Shown: in pieces, positions 1 through 8,632 of the stretch
How the letters are laid out: each line of letters opens with the position of its first letter
How positions within the stretch are numbered: the first letter of the stretch is position 1
Source: Actinomycetota bacterium
GTDB lineage: Bacteria; Actinomycetota; Actinomycetes; Nanopelagicales; Nanopelagicaceae
Length of the DNA stretch: 64,000 nucleotides
Direction: 5' to 3'
NCBI GenBank assembly: GCA_947372165.1
Contig: CANBSP010000001.1
Coordinates: 179,941 to 243,940, forward strand
Translations under genes and position numbers: made by a program
Notes under the pieces: generated by a model
The model's database searches: none
Told to the model about the DNA's origin: nothing
Seen by the model: only the letters and a program-made list of their open reading frames with translations

Positions 1-731
1 GCGATCTGGACTGATTTGCGTCCCCAGCCCGGCATCCCAGCGCCCGGCATCTGAAAGTTCAGAAGTACATCGGTGATGGCACGCATCGCATGATTGGGTT
101 CGAGTTTGAGAGCCTCAGCAAGCAAGTTGCGATAGAAAAGCATATGAAGATTTTCATCTAGTGCAACGCGGGCGAGCATTCCCTCGCAGATAGCATCATT
201 AGAGATACGGCCGGTGTTGCGATGGGATATGCGAGTAGCAAGTTCCTGGAAAGTTACATATGCAACAGTGTGCAACATATCGTTTGGAAACGGCGTCTGA
301 TACCCAACCTGCATATGTGCCATGCGTAAATCTTCGAGCTCATCGGGATCAACGCCACGAGTTGCCATGAGATAGTCCCGCAGCACAATACTGTGGCGCG
401 CCTCTTCGGCGGTCCAACGATTAATCCAGGTATTCCATGCGCCGTCGCGCGACATCGAATTAGCAATTTCGGTGTGATATGAAGGAAGGTTATCTTCAGT
501 CATTAAATTGAGAATGAGTGAATCCTGCGCGACGGTTGTTAGCCGAGAATCCTTCGCCTCCCAGGCATCGCCATTGAGCGGGCCGGCAAAGGTGCGACCC
601 TCCGACCATGGGACATACTCATGCGGATACCAATTTTTTGTCGTGCTGATGTGACGTTCGAGTTCGATCGCAACTGCCGGTTCGAGGTCGCGAATTAACC
701 GAGATTGAATTGCTGGATCTAACTCTTTCAT
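1..731 (-). CDS. acyl-[acyl-carrier-protein] desaturase, 5' part (runs off left edge)
   Basis: Soluble di-iron desaturase (fatty acid desaturase type 2, DesA1/DesA2-like) that would introduce a double bond into ACP-bound acyl chains. 243 residues are visible from an ATG at 731; the C-terminus lies outside the window. The di-iron ligands can be read in order: TEDN (78-81), EEARH (109-113), the QEL glutamate (163) and DENLH (192-196). This is the ferritin-like four-helix pattern of the family. No Shine-Dalgarno sequence precedes the ATG, so a short-leader or leaderless message is possible. It follows trmD by 38 bases on the same strand, in the position where lepB/rplS usually stand in actinobacteria. 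It pairs functionally with the type II fatty acid synthase genes at the other end of the window. Family call is firm; regiospecificity cannot be read. Confidence 0.93.
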   Translation of the reverse strand, partial: MKELDPAIQSRLIRDLEPAVAIELERHISTTKNWYPHEYVPWSEGRTFAGPLNGDAWEAKDSRLTTVAQDSLILNLMTEDNLPSYHTEIANSMSRDGAWNTWINRWTAEEARHSIVLRDYLMATRGVDPDELEDLRMAHMQVGYQTPFPNDMLHTVAYVTFQELATRISHRNTGRISNDAICEGMLARVALDENLHMLFYRNLLAEALKLEPNHAMRAITDVLLNFQMPGAGMPGWGRKSVQI

Positions 732-757
732 GTGAGGAAGGTACCCTGTAAAGGGAG

Positions 758-773
758 GTTACTCGCGAGTTAC
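758..773. promoter_or_regulatory. imperfect 16-bp palindrome ahead of the desaturase
   Basis: GTTACTCGCGAGTTAC matches its own reverse complement except at one pair of positions; the inner ACTCGCGAGT is perfect. It overlaps the trmD stop codon and ends 27 bases before the desaturase ATG, a typical place for a repressor site. The protein that would bind is unknown. It shares the CGAGTAA heptamer with the inverted repeat upstream of fabD. Inference only. Confidence 0.35.
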
Positions 774-1477
774 TCCTGCAGTTTCTTGGTACGAATCTCT
801 GATTGCTGGGTACGCCAGCGAGCAATCTCACCATGATTTCCAGAGAGTAGGACTGCTGGGACTTCTAAACCACGCCACTCTTGTGGCTTTGTATAACTTG
901 GGTACTCCACGAGTTGTTGATCACTCCCATTTCGAATCGAGTGCGACTCTTCTTCGAGTGAGGCAGGATTACCAATAACGCCAGGAATGAGGCGAATAAT
1001 TGCTTCCAGGATCACTAAGGCAGCAACTTCTCCCCCATTGAGGACATAATCTCCAATAGAGATCTCCCGTACCGTAAAGGTAGATTGGGTCCGGTAGTGC
1101 TCGGTGACGCGAAAGTCGATCCCCTCATAACGTCCGCAGGCGAAGATCAGGTGTTCTTTCGATGCCAACTCATAAGCAGTGGCTTGATCAAACTTCTTTC
1201 CAGCTGGAGTCAAAATAATCAATTCGTGAGGTTGATCAACCTTCTCCGCAACGCTATCGATCGCGCTAGCCCAAGGCTCTGGCGCCATCACCATGCCAGC
1301 GCCACCGCCATATGGGGTGTCATCGACAGATTTGTGGACTCCTGTTGCAAAGTCACGGAGATCATGAACGTTAATATCAATCAATTCATTCTCTTGTGCT
1401 TTTCCAACGAGCGATAGCGACAGTGGGGCGAGGTAATCGGGAAAGATCGTAATGACATCAAAACGTGGCTTACTCAT
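770..1477 (-). CDS. trmD: tRNA (guanine37-N1)-methyltransferase TrmD
   Basis: Methylates G37 next to the anticodon in tRNAs reading CNN codons, using S-adenosylmethionine, and so prevents +1 frameshifting. The product is 235 residues, the usual bacterial length. SPOUT-knot motifs are visible: GRYEGID (115-121) and SIGDYVLNGGE (140-150), plus the N-terminal IFPD. The ATG at 1477 was chosen because it overlaps the end of rimM (ATGAGTAA, 8 bases shared) and starts the conserved MSKPRFDVITIFP; a longer reading to 1570 would run inside rimM. Last gene of rpsP-khpA-rimM-trmD and probably translationally coupled to rimM. Confidence 0.98.
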   Translation of the reverse strand: MSKPRFDVITIFPDYLAPLSLSLVGKAQENELIDINVHDLRDFATGVHKSVDDTPYGGGAGMVMAPEPWASAIDSVAEKVDQPHELIILTPAGKKFDQATAYELASKEHLIFACGRYEGIDFRVTEHYRTQSTFTVREISIGDYVLNGGEVAALVILEAIIRLIPGVIGNPASLEEESHSIRNGSDQQLVEYPSYTKPQEWRGLEVPAVLLSGNHGEIARWRTQQSEIRTKKLQE

Positions 1478-2045
1478 CGTGGCTCTCCCTTTCTGCAGAT
1501 CCTTCTGCAGATCCCTCTGCAACGGCGAGGATGGCATCTGCACTGTTGAGTAATCCTGGCGGCGGCACAATCGTCACAATGCCACTCTCTAAATCGATAT
1601 CTGGGACGATCTCATAGACAAAGGGAATGAGAATCTCGCCATTCGCAGTCTCTACTGCAAGGAGATCTTGACCGGGAAGATTGAGCACATCCGTTAATGT
1701 TCCAACTTCAACCCCGTCATCGGTGAGAACTTTGAGCCCGATCAACTGTTGAACGTGGAATTCATCCTCGTGCAGGTTCTCTTGCGACATATCTACCTCT
1801 GCCTTGAGCAAGGTGTCGCGAAGCTTCTCAATGGTGTTGCGATCATGAGCCTCTGCAAATTTAAGGAGCAAAATCCCGTTGTGATCTCGGGCTGAGGTGA
1901 TTGTGAGCGGGCCATTTCCTTCTGGCTCAGTCAAAAGTTTCGCACCGATGTAGAACCGTTCATCCGGCACATCGGTGCGAACTTCAATAGTTGCCTCGCC
2001 CAAAACTCCATGCGCGCGGCCAATACGACCAACGACTAGGAGCAC
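1470..2045 (-). CDS. rimM: ribosome maturation factor RimM
   Basis: Binds ribosomal protein S19 and helps mature the head of the 30S subunit. The N-terminal RimM barrel starts with VVGRIGRAHGVLGE, and a PRC-barrel domain follows (about residues 95-170, with GLKVLTDDGVEVGTL). Length 191 is slightly above typical because of a C-terminal tail ending in repeated AEGSAEGSAE. That tail is encoded by a 12-base unit (TCTGCAGATCCY on the plus strand) present two and a half times at 1492-1521, which suggests replication slippage in a non-essential tail. It lies two bases after khpA and overlaps trmD by 8 bases. Confidence 0.97.
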   Translation of the reverse strand: MLLVVGRIGRAHGVLGEATIEVRTDVPDERFYIGAKLLTEPEGNGPLTITSARDHNGILLLKFAEAHDRNTIEKLRDTLLKAEVDMSQENLHEDEFHVQQLIGLKVLTDDGVEVGTLTDVLNLPGQDLLAVETANGEILIPFVYEIVPDIDLESGIVTIVPPPGLLNSADAILAVAEGSAEGSAERESHDE

Positions 2046-2047
2046 TA

Positions 2048-2296
2048 TTAACGAGCCCCAGAACCCTCATCGGCTTCGATGAGATCGACTCGGACAGAGC
2101 GACCCGCAAGGGCGCTGACAACTGTGCGGAGTGCACGCGCTGTACGACCATTACGACCGATCACTTTGCCGATATCTTCTGGGTGAACACGAACTTCAAG
2201 CGTTGTTCCGCGACGATGGTTCTTCTCAGTAATGAGAACATCCTCCGGATTATCGACGATCCCTTTTACGAGATGCTCGAGCGCTTCGTCAATCAT
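2048..2296 (-). CDS. khpA: KH-domain RNA-binding protein KhpA (YlqC family)
   Basis: Small (82-residue) single KH-domain protein. The RNA-gripping GxxG loop is visible as IGRNGR (46-51). In other Gram-positives KhpA partners KhpB and affects RNA fate and cell division. The ATG shares one base with the rpsP stop (TAATG), so translation is probably coupled. The position between rpsP and rimM is conserved throughout actinobacteria. Confidence 0.95.
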   Translation of the reverse strand: MIDEALEHLVKGIVDNPEDVLITEKNHRRGTTLEVRVHPEDIGKVIGRNGRTARALRTVVSALAGRSVRVDLIEADEGSGAR

Positions 2297-2841
2297 TATT
2301 CAGCTGGTGTCTCAACAGGTGCAACCTCGGCTGCTGCTTCCGCAACAACTTCAGCCGCAGCTTCTTCAGCAACTGGGGCAGCTTCTTCTGCAACAGCGGC
2401 TGGAGCTTCAACGACCTCTTCAACTGCTGGAGCCGACTTTGCAGCTAACTTATCTGCAGCCTTCTTCTTGGCAGTAGTTGCGCCATCTGCTGGCTCAGCC
2501 ATCGCTTCCTTCACTGCTGCTTCGTATGCGACACGCTTGTGTGGCTTCTCGGCTGCAACGCGGAGAGTTCCTTCTTGTCCAGGAAGACCCTTGTGCTTCT
2601 GCCAGTCACCAGTAATTTTGAGAATTGCCTCTACTGCTTCAGTTGGCTGTGCGCCGACGCCGAGCCAATATTGCGCACGTGCTGAATCAACCTGAATAAA
2701 TGAAGGTTCTGATCCAGGGTTGTAGCGACCGATCTCTTCAATTGCGCGTGAGTTACGAGCAGTGCGAGCGTCTGCGACAACGATGCGGTAATGCGGGGTG
2801 CGAATCTTTCCGAGACGCATCAACTTAATTTTTACAGCCAC
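2296..2841 (-). CDS. rpsP: 30S ribosomal protein S16 with long acidic Ala/Glu tail
   Basis: S16 stabilises the 16S rRNA 5' domain. Residues 1-100 are the standard S16 fold ([20 protein letters not shown] start, GRYNP near 39). Residues 101-181 add a lysine-containing linker and then an almost pure alanine/glutamate/valine tail. Bacterial S16 is often only 80-100 residues; actinobacterial versions are longer, but this tail is at the long end. The start is GTG at 2841 with AAGGAG ten bases upstream. First gene of the rpsP-khpA-rimM-trmD unit. Confidence 0.97.
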   Translation of the reverse strand: MAVKIKLMRLGKIRTPHYRIVVADARTARNSRAIEEIGRYNPGSEPSFIQVDSARAQYWLGVGAQPTEAVEAILKITGDWQKHKGLPGQEGTLRVAAEKPHKRVAYEAAVKEAMAEPADGATTAKKKAADKLAAKSAPAVEEVVEAPAAVAEEAAPVAEEAAAEVVAEAAAEVAPVETPAE

Positions 2842-2946
2842 GTAGGTGGTACTCCTTGAATGATTCGGATAGAAGACTTTCCGCTCAGTGGGAGCGAGCA
2901 GTTAGATCTTCTTCCATAGTGGATTTCGGTTGCGATCGGGGTAGAG

Positions 2947-2965
2947 GGCCCTCCCGCAGGGGGCC
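2947..2965 (-). terminator. GC-rich hairpin between ffh and rpsP
   Basis: GGCCC/GGGCC arms extend to a seven-pair stem with a five-base loop in the 162-base gap between the ffh stop and the rpsP start. There is no T-run after it on the minus strand, so it may be a weak terminator, an attenuator or part of the rpsP leader. A second small hairpin (CGCTC/GAGCG) lies at about 2882-2897. No gene is visible in this gap. Confidence 0.35.
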
Positions 2966-3003
2966 AATCTTGCCATCTTGTAACTCAGACCCCAAATTGG
3001 CGG

Positions 3004-4461
3004 TTAAGCCTCTTCGGCAGCTCGCTTGGCCGGATTTCCCGATTTCGACTTCTTCTTAGGGGTGACCTTCTGTTGCATCGGTGCCGGTAGCCCCATACCA
3101 GGACCGCCCATTCCGCCCATGGCAGGCATCCCGGGTAACCCAGGAATCCCCTTCCCCGAACGCATCTGCTTCATCATCTTCTGAGCCGCGCTGAAACGAT
3201 CGACCAGATTATTTACCTCTGAGACCTGACGGCCACTGCCCTTGGCGATTCGAGCTCGACGTGAGCCATTGAGCAACTTCGGATCATTCCGCTCTGCTGG
3301 AGTCATCGACTCGACGATCGCTTGCGTTCGAATTAATTCATTATCGTCAAAGTTCTCAATCTGCTTCTTTATTGCGCCTGCACCAGGAAGCATTGCCAGC
3401 ATCTTCGACATCGATCCCATATTTTTCATCGCCTGCAATTGCGCGAGGAAGTCGGTGAGAGTGAAATCTTCGCCCTTGGCAAACTTCTCTTCCAACCGGG
3501 ACGTCGTCGCGCCATCCATCGCGCGTTTGGCCTGCTCTGCCAGAGTCTGAATATCTCCCATGCCCAGGATGCGTGAAGCCATGCGATCTGGGTAGAAGAT
3601 ATCGAAATCTTCAACCTTCTCACCCGTTGAAGCGAAGAGAATCGGCTTCCCGGTCTTCTCAAGAATAGAGAGCGCTGCGCCACCACGAGCATCACCATCG
3701 AGTTTTGTGAGTACTACGCCATCAAAGCCAACACCCTCTTGGAAGGCAGTTGCTGTACGGACGGCATCCTGACCCACCATTGCATCAACGACAAAGAGTA
3801 ATTCATCTGGTGAAACAGCATCTCGAATACGAATCGCTTCACGCATTAATTCTTGGTCGACACCAAGGCGGCCAGCTGTATCAACGATGACGATGTTGTG
3901 GAACTTCTCTTGCGCGAATTTTAAACCAGCTTTTGCGACAGCAACTGGATCGCCAACGCCATTGCCAGGTTCGGGGGCAAAGACTGGCACATTGATCGAT
4001 TCACCAACTGTTTGAAGTTGAGTGACTGCATTGGGGCGTTGAAGATCGGATGCAACAAGAAGCGGCGTATTGCCTTCCTTTTTGAGATGGAGTGCTAATT
4101 TTCCGGCAAGTGAAGTTTTACCAGCGCCTTGAAGACCTGTGAGCATAATGACTGTAGGCGGCTTCTTAGCCAGAGTGATTCGGCGACTATTCCCACCCAA
4201 GATTGCAGTGAGCTCTTCATTAACAATCGTAAAGATCGCTTGAGATGGATTCGTTCCGCGATTAACTTCTTCTAACCGATCAAGGGATCGCTCGGTAATT
4301 CTCTCGGCAAAGGAAGCGGCAACATCAAGTGCCACATCCGATTCGATGAGAGCGGCCTTGATTTGATCTGCAATCTCCGAGATATCCCCGCTCTTTAACC
4401 GACCCTTAGCGCGAAGGGAAGAGAAGGCCGAGGCGAACTTTGCAGAGAGGTTGTCGAACAC
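3004..4461 (-). CDS. ffh: signal recognition particle protein Ffh
   Basis: The SRP54 GTPase binds 4.5S RNA and signal peptides of nascent membrane proteins and docks on FtsY. 485 residues. The N domain covers about 1-95. The G domain has P-loop GLQGAGKT (109-116), DTAGRLGVDQ near 193 and TKLDGDARGG near 250. The methionine-rich M domain covers about 330-440, with a Gly/Met/Pro-rich, basic C-terminal tail. The 4.5S RNA gene (ffs) is not in the window. It stands 23 bases after the end of glnD, the usual actinobacterial order. Confidence 0.98.
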   Translation of the reverse strand: MFDNLSAKFASAFSSLRAKGRLKSGDISEIADQIKAALIESDVALDVAASFAERITERSLDRLEEVNRGTNPSQAIFTIVNEELTAILGGNSRRITLAKKPPTVIMLTGLQGAGKTSLAGKLALHLKKEGNTPLLVASDLQRPNAVTQLQTVGESINVPVFAPEPGNGVGDPVAVAKAGLKFAQEKFHNIVIVDTAGRLGVDQELMREAIRIRDAVSPDELLFVVDAMVGQDAVRTATAFQEGVGFDGVVLTKLDGDARGGAALSILEKTGKPILFASTGEKVEDFDIFYPDRMASRILGMGDIQTLAEQAKRAMDGATTSRLEEKFAKGEDFTLTDFLAQLQAMKNMGSMSKMLAMLPGAGAIKKQIENFDDNELIRTQAIVESMTPAERNDPKLLNGSRRARIAKGSGRQVSEVNNLVDRFSAAQKMMKQMRSGKGIPGLPGMPAMGGMGGPGMGLPAPMQQKVTPKKKSKSGNPAKRAAEEA

Positions 4462-4484
4462 AGGCAGAGCCTACAACCCCGAAC

Positions 4485-6746
4485 TCATTGGGTGATCAGA
4501 TGCCGTTCGATCTGAGTGGCAAGGGTCTTTGCCCGCTCTTCGCTCAACGCTCCCCCTTGTGGGTCTGTTATGTAAAGGGTGTCGAAGGCTTCTGCGCCAA
4601 GGGTCGCAACGATCGCGGCACGGATATCTACGCCGAATCGGGAGATCACCTTTGTCACGCTATAGAGAACACCTGGACGATCGTGCATGCGAACCTCGAG
4701 GATCGTGGCATCGGTTGCAATGTCATTAGTTGCCGTCACGAGTGGTGGCGGGACTGGGATGCCGGGAAAACGTCGATAATTTCGGATCCGCTCATCAATT
4801 TTGGCATTGATGTCTAGTTCGCCCGCCAAAGCCCGTTCAAGTGAGGCAAGGAGTTGCTCCTCACTTGGGGCGGGAGCGTGGACATCGAGTGCAACGAGCC
4901 AGGTCATGACAGCGATATCGTCGACAGTTCTTGTGCGAGCAGATCGGAGATCTAACCTAGAGATTGAAAGTAGACCTGCAACGATTGAGAGCAGTCCCAT
5001 GCGATCTGGTGAGATGATTTCAATTTCAAAACTATCTTCTCTCGGTCTGATCTCAATGGATAATTGACCGCTCTTCATTTTGCGAAGCTGCGCCTCGGTG
5101 AGTTCGAGCGTCTTGGCAGGTGCAGCACCCTTCATCGCGTTCAGCGTTCGATCGACGAGATCTTGAACCAAGCCCGCTTTCCAGGCAGACCATGCTGTTC
5201 TTCCCGTTGCTTCACCATCGGCGATGCTGAGCGCATGTAAGAGTTCGAGTGAATCTGGATCTGGGATGAGCGCTAAGACTGCTGCAATCGTCTGTGGGTC
5301 ATCGAGGTCACGTCTGGTAGCAATCGCCGAGAGCAGGAGATGGTGGCGAACCATCAGCGCCAAGGTCTGAACATCTGCCTCTGAGAAACCTAATCTGCGG
5401 GCGAGTGGAATGATGAGTTCTGCACCGTAATCCGAGTGATCCTTCCCAACGAACCCCTTGCCGATGTCATGAAAGAGCGCACCTACCAGGAGTAAATCCG
5501 GTCTACGCACCTGGCGCGTCAAGGCCGCCGCTTTCACTGCAGTCTCGAGCATATGGCGATCCACTGTGTGGTGATGAAGCACGTTGCGCTGTGGCAAGAA
5601 TCGCACATGCTCCCACTCTGGAATCCAACGACCAATTACTCCTTCTTGATCGAGCGCCTCAAAAACTTGAACCATCTGAGCACCAGCACCTATGAGTGCC
5701 ACTAAATCTTCGCGGGATTGGCGAGGCCACGGAATGGGTAGATCTGTGAAGTTTTCAGCGAGAGCGATACATGCTTCGATTGAGAGAGGGATACCCCGTT
5801 GAGCAGAGAGCGCGGCAGCGCGCAGACCAAGAGATGGGTCACCTGCAATATCGAATCCGCTCTCAATGACGAGCTCGTTGTTCTCTTCCTGCAAGCCCTT
5901 CCCGATATCTATCGCTTCCGAACGTTTAAACCAGCTTCGTTTTACTGAATGATTCAATCGATGCCAGGTGAGATCCATAACGTAATCAACCGAACGTGCC
6001 GCCTTCGCCACTTCAAACATCAAAATATCGGCATCGGCATAACCAAGATCTGCCGCCACCGCATCTTGTTCTGTTAATAGAAGGTGATCACGATTGCGAC
6101 CAGAGATTGTATGAAGTGAATCTCGGACTGTCGTAAGTAATGACTCGGCTACTGCTACGCGATCAAAGGCAACTTCAACAGATTGACTCTTCATGATCGC
6201 GCGCAGTGTCGTGATATCGCGCAGACCGCCTCGGGCTTCCTTTAAATCTGGCTCTAAGAGATAGGCAAGCTCACCAGATTGTTCAGCACGTTCGATAGTT
6301 GCCGCATGCAGACTGGTCTTGTACTTCTGAAAGTTGCGAATCCAATTCTCTCGACTCTCGGTAGCTACGGTTTCAATGAGCGAGAGATCGCCACAGATCG
6401 GCCGGATATCAAGAAGCCCCAGAGCAACACGGATATCTGATTGAGCATTGGCCAGCGTCTCGGCTCGCGTTCGAACCGAGTGATCAACAGCGCGAGATTG
6501 ATCCCAAAGCGGGTAGAGAATTGCATTGACGAACTCTTTCAGACCCTCTTCCCCGATACTGCCGTCGTGGAGAATAAGGAGATCAATATCTGAACCAGGC
6601 GAGAGTTCGCCTCGTCCATAGCCTCCGACCGCAGCTAGCGCCACTGACTCTGCAGCTATTCCAGAGATGCGAAGAGCGTCGAGATAGAGAGATGTAATCT
6701 CCCGATCGATCTGATCAGATCGATCTCGACGCTCTCGAGTTCCCAT
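4485..6746 (-). CDS. glnD: [protein-PII] nucleotidylyltransferase / deadenylylase GlnD
   Basis: Bifunctional nitrogen sensor that modifies PII on the T-loop tyrosine when glutamine is low and removes the group when it is high. In studied actinobacteria (Streptomyces, Corynebacterium) the added group is AMP rather than UMP. 753 residues. The nucleotidyltransferase domain has GGYGRGELSPGSDIDLL (41-57); the HD hydrolase motif FHDIGKG is near 432; two C-terminal ACT domains with DRMGLLS near 580 and DRPGVLY near 687 bind glutamine. It is a little shorter than the enteric enzyme. It follows glnB and amtB on the same strand. Confidence 0.97.
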   Translation of the reverse strand: MGTRERRDRSDQIDREITSLYLDALRISGIAAESVALAAVGGYGRGELSPGSDIDLLILHDGSIGEEGLKEFVNAILYPLWDQSRAVDHSVRTRAETLANAQSDIRVALGLLDIRPICGDLSLIETVATESRENWIRNFQKYKTSLHAATIERAEQSGELAYLLEPDLKEARGGLRDITTLRAIMKSQSVEVAFDRVAVAESLLTTVRDSLHTISGRNRDHLLLTEQDAVAADLGYADADILMFEVAKAARSVDYVMDLTWHRLNHSVKRSWFKRSEAIDIGKGLQEENNELVIESGFDIAGDPSLGLRAAALSAQRGIPLSIEACIALAENFTDLPIPWPRQSREDLVALIGAGAQMVQVFEALDQEGVIGRWIPEWEHVRFLPQRNVLHHHTVDRHMLETAVKAAALTRQVRRPDLLLVGALFHDIGKGFVGKDHSDYGAELIIPLARRLGFSEADVQTLALMVRHHLLLSAIATRRDLDDPQTIAAVLALIPDPDSLELLHALSIADGEATGRTAWSAWKAGLVQDLVDRTLNAMKGAAPAKTLELTEAQLRKMKSGQLSIEIRPREDSFEIEIISPDRMGLLSIVAGLLSISRLDLRSARTRTVDDIAVMTWLVALDVHAPAPSEEQLLASLERALAGELDINAKIDERIRNYRRFPGIPVPPPLVTATNDIATDATILEVRMHDRPGVLYSVTKVISRFGVDIRAAIVATLGAEAFDTLYITDPQGGALSEERAKTLATQIERHLITQ

Positions 6747-6787
6747 AAGCGTTAGCCTACTTAACTCCGCGCTGCTTTATTACTTCT

Positions 6788-6804
6788 TGATAAATAATTT
6801 ATCA
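6788..6804. promoter_or_regulatory. AT-rich inverted repeat between glnB and glnD
   Basis: TGATAAA-TAA-TTTATCA, a perfect 7-base inverted repeat 42 bases upstream of the glnD ATG in the 80-base gap after glnB. It could be a protein site or the AT-rich core of an internal glnD promoter. It is not a convincing terminator, because the stem has only one G-C pair per side. Confidence 0.3.
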
Positions 6805-6826
6805 CTGCTTTCTTGCTACTTTCTAG

Positions 6827-7177
<351 letters not shown>

Positions 7178-8455
7178 TTACTTAGTCTGGGTGAAGTTTG
7201 AGAGGAAACGTGAACCATCAGAGTATGACGAGTTCTCGTAGGCAGTCTCAGCATGCTGAGAGAGATCAAGGCCAGCCTGTTCGGCATCTTCTGAAACGCG
7301 AAGGCCGATTGTCTTATCAAGAATCTGAGCCAAGATATAGGTGACGATGAATGAGTACGCAACGACAGCCAATACTGCAACCACTTGGTGACCCATGAGT
7401 GTCCAACCACCCTTATAGAAGAGGCCATTAGAGCCAGCAGAATTTGTCATCTTGGTCGCGAAGAGTCCGATGAGAAGTGCGCCGAGAACGCCACCGACAA
7501 GGTGAACGCCGACGACATCAAGTGCATCATCGAAGCCGAACTTATTCTTCAAACCAACTGCAAGAGCACAGATGACGCCTGCGGCGAAACCGATAGCGAT
7601 CGAGCCCATTGGGGAGACAAAGCCGCACGCTGGTGTGATTGCTACGAGTCCTGCAACGGCTCCGGATGCTGCGCCAAGTGTTGTCGCATGACCGTCGCGA
7701 ATCTTCTCCACAATGATCCAGGCCAAGAGAGCGGCGCCTGTTGCGGTATTTGTATTCACGAAAGCGAATGCTGAGAGCGTATTCGCTGAGAGAGCTGATC
7801 CGGCGTTAAATCCGAACCAACCGAACCAGAGAAGGCCTGCACCAAGGAGAACGAATGGCACATTGTGAGGACGCATACGCTCTTTTGGCCAACCCTTACG
7901 CTTTCCAATAACAAGAATGACAGCAAGTGCGGCTGCGCCGGCATTGGCGTGAACAACTGTTCCGCCTGCAAAGTCGAGTGCGCCGAGCTTGAAGAGCCAA
8001 CCGCTAGGTGAGAAGACCCAGTGAGCCACAGGTGCATAAACAACGACGAGCCAGAGCGCACAGAAGATTGACCATGAACCAAACTTCAAACGATCTGCAG
8101 TTCCGCCAGTTATTAAAGCGGGAGTAATAATTGCGAACATTAATTGGAAGGCACAGAAGACGAGTGGCGGAATAGTCAACGCTTCAAATCCTGTGGCCTG
8201 TTGCCAAATGTGATTGAGGCCGAATTGATGGAAGTCACCAATCCACTTCCCTGTTCCGCTAAATGCGAGGCTGTAGACGCCAGTAATCCAGAGGACAGAG
8301 ACAATTCCCATGGTGACATAGTTTTGTGCAAGCATTCCTAGGACATTTTTGCCGCGGACCATTCCACCGTAGAAGAAGGCAAGGCCGGGCGTCATCAAAA
8401 GGACCAACGCTGAAGCAACGAGGATCCAGGCGGTATCGCCAGAATTAAAGTTCAT
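7178..8455 (-). CDS. amtB: ammonium transporter AmtB
   Basis: Inner-membrane trimeric ammonium channel. 425 residues with about eleven hydrophobic segments. The pore signature FFYGGMVRGKN lies at 27-37. The twin pore histidines are near 168 (VVHANAG) and 318 (GVHLVGG). A cytosolic tail after residue 385 could interact with PII. It is the first gene of amtB-glnB-glnD, with GGAGAG just upstream of the ATG. A cluster of GTnAC boxes 105 bases upstream suggests nitrogen control. Confidence 0.98.
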   Translation of the reverse strand: MNFNSGDTAWILVASALVLLMTPGLAFFYGGMVRGKNVLGMLAQNYVTMGIVSVLWITGVYSLAFSGTGKWIGDFHQFGLNHIWQQATGFEALTIPPLVFCAFQLMFAIITPALITGGTADRLKFGSWSIFCALWLVVVYAPVAHWVFSPSGWLFKLGALDFAGGTVVHANAGAAALAVILVIGKRKGWPKERMRPHNVPFVLLGAGLLWFGWFGFNAGSALSANTLSAFAFVNTNTATGAALLAWIIVEKIRDGHATTLGAASGAVAGLVAITPACGFVSPMGSIAIGFAAGVICALAVGLKNKFGFDDALDVVGVHLVGGVLGALLIGLFATKMTNSAGSNGLFYKGGWTLMGHQVVAVLAVVAYSFIVTYILAQILDKTIGLRVSEDAEQAGLDLSQHAETAYENSSYSDGSRFLSNFTQTK

Positions 8456-8559
8456 AAACTCTCCAAAGATAAGACCGATTTCTCAATCGTGAAAGAGGCC
8501 CTCAACGCTGAGGAAAGATGCGGACCCAGATGGGCACGGGTAGATCTTGGATCTGATGA

Positions 8560-8587
8560 GTTACGAAAATGTGACGTTTTTTGTTAC
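8560..8587 (-). promoter_or_regulatory. candidate GlnR-type operator upstream of amtB
   Basis: On the minus strand three GTnAC boxes follow each other: GTAAC, seven bases, GTCAC, six bases, GTAAC. Actinobacterial GlnR binds repeats of GTnAC / GAAAC spaced by about six bases, and amtB is its classic target. The site is about 105 bases upstream of the amtB start. One spacer is a base longer than ideal, and the GAAAC halves are replaced by GTnAC, so this is a good candidate, not proof. The rest of the 177-base gap shows no gene. Confidence 0.5.
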
Positions 8588-8632
8588 GCGCAGGTTAAAG
8601 AAATATGGGTTTCCCCACCTAGACCGCTGAAA

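Noticed and set aside
1991..2695. Long plus-strand open frame of 234 codons opposite khpA and rpsP
   Set aside because: It is the antisense of the low-complexity rpsP tail and khpA, rich in Ala/Ser/Thr with no recognisable domain or ribosome site.
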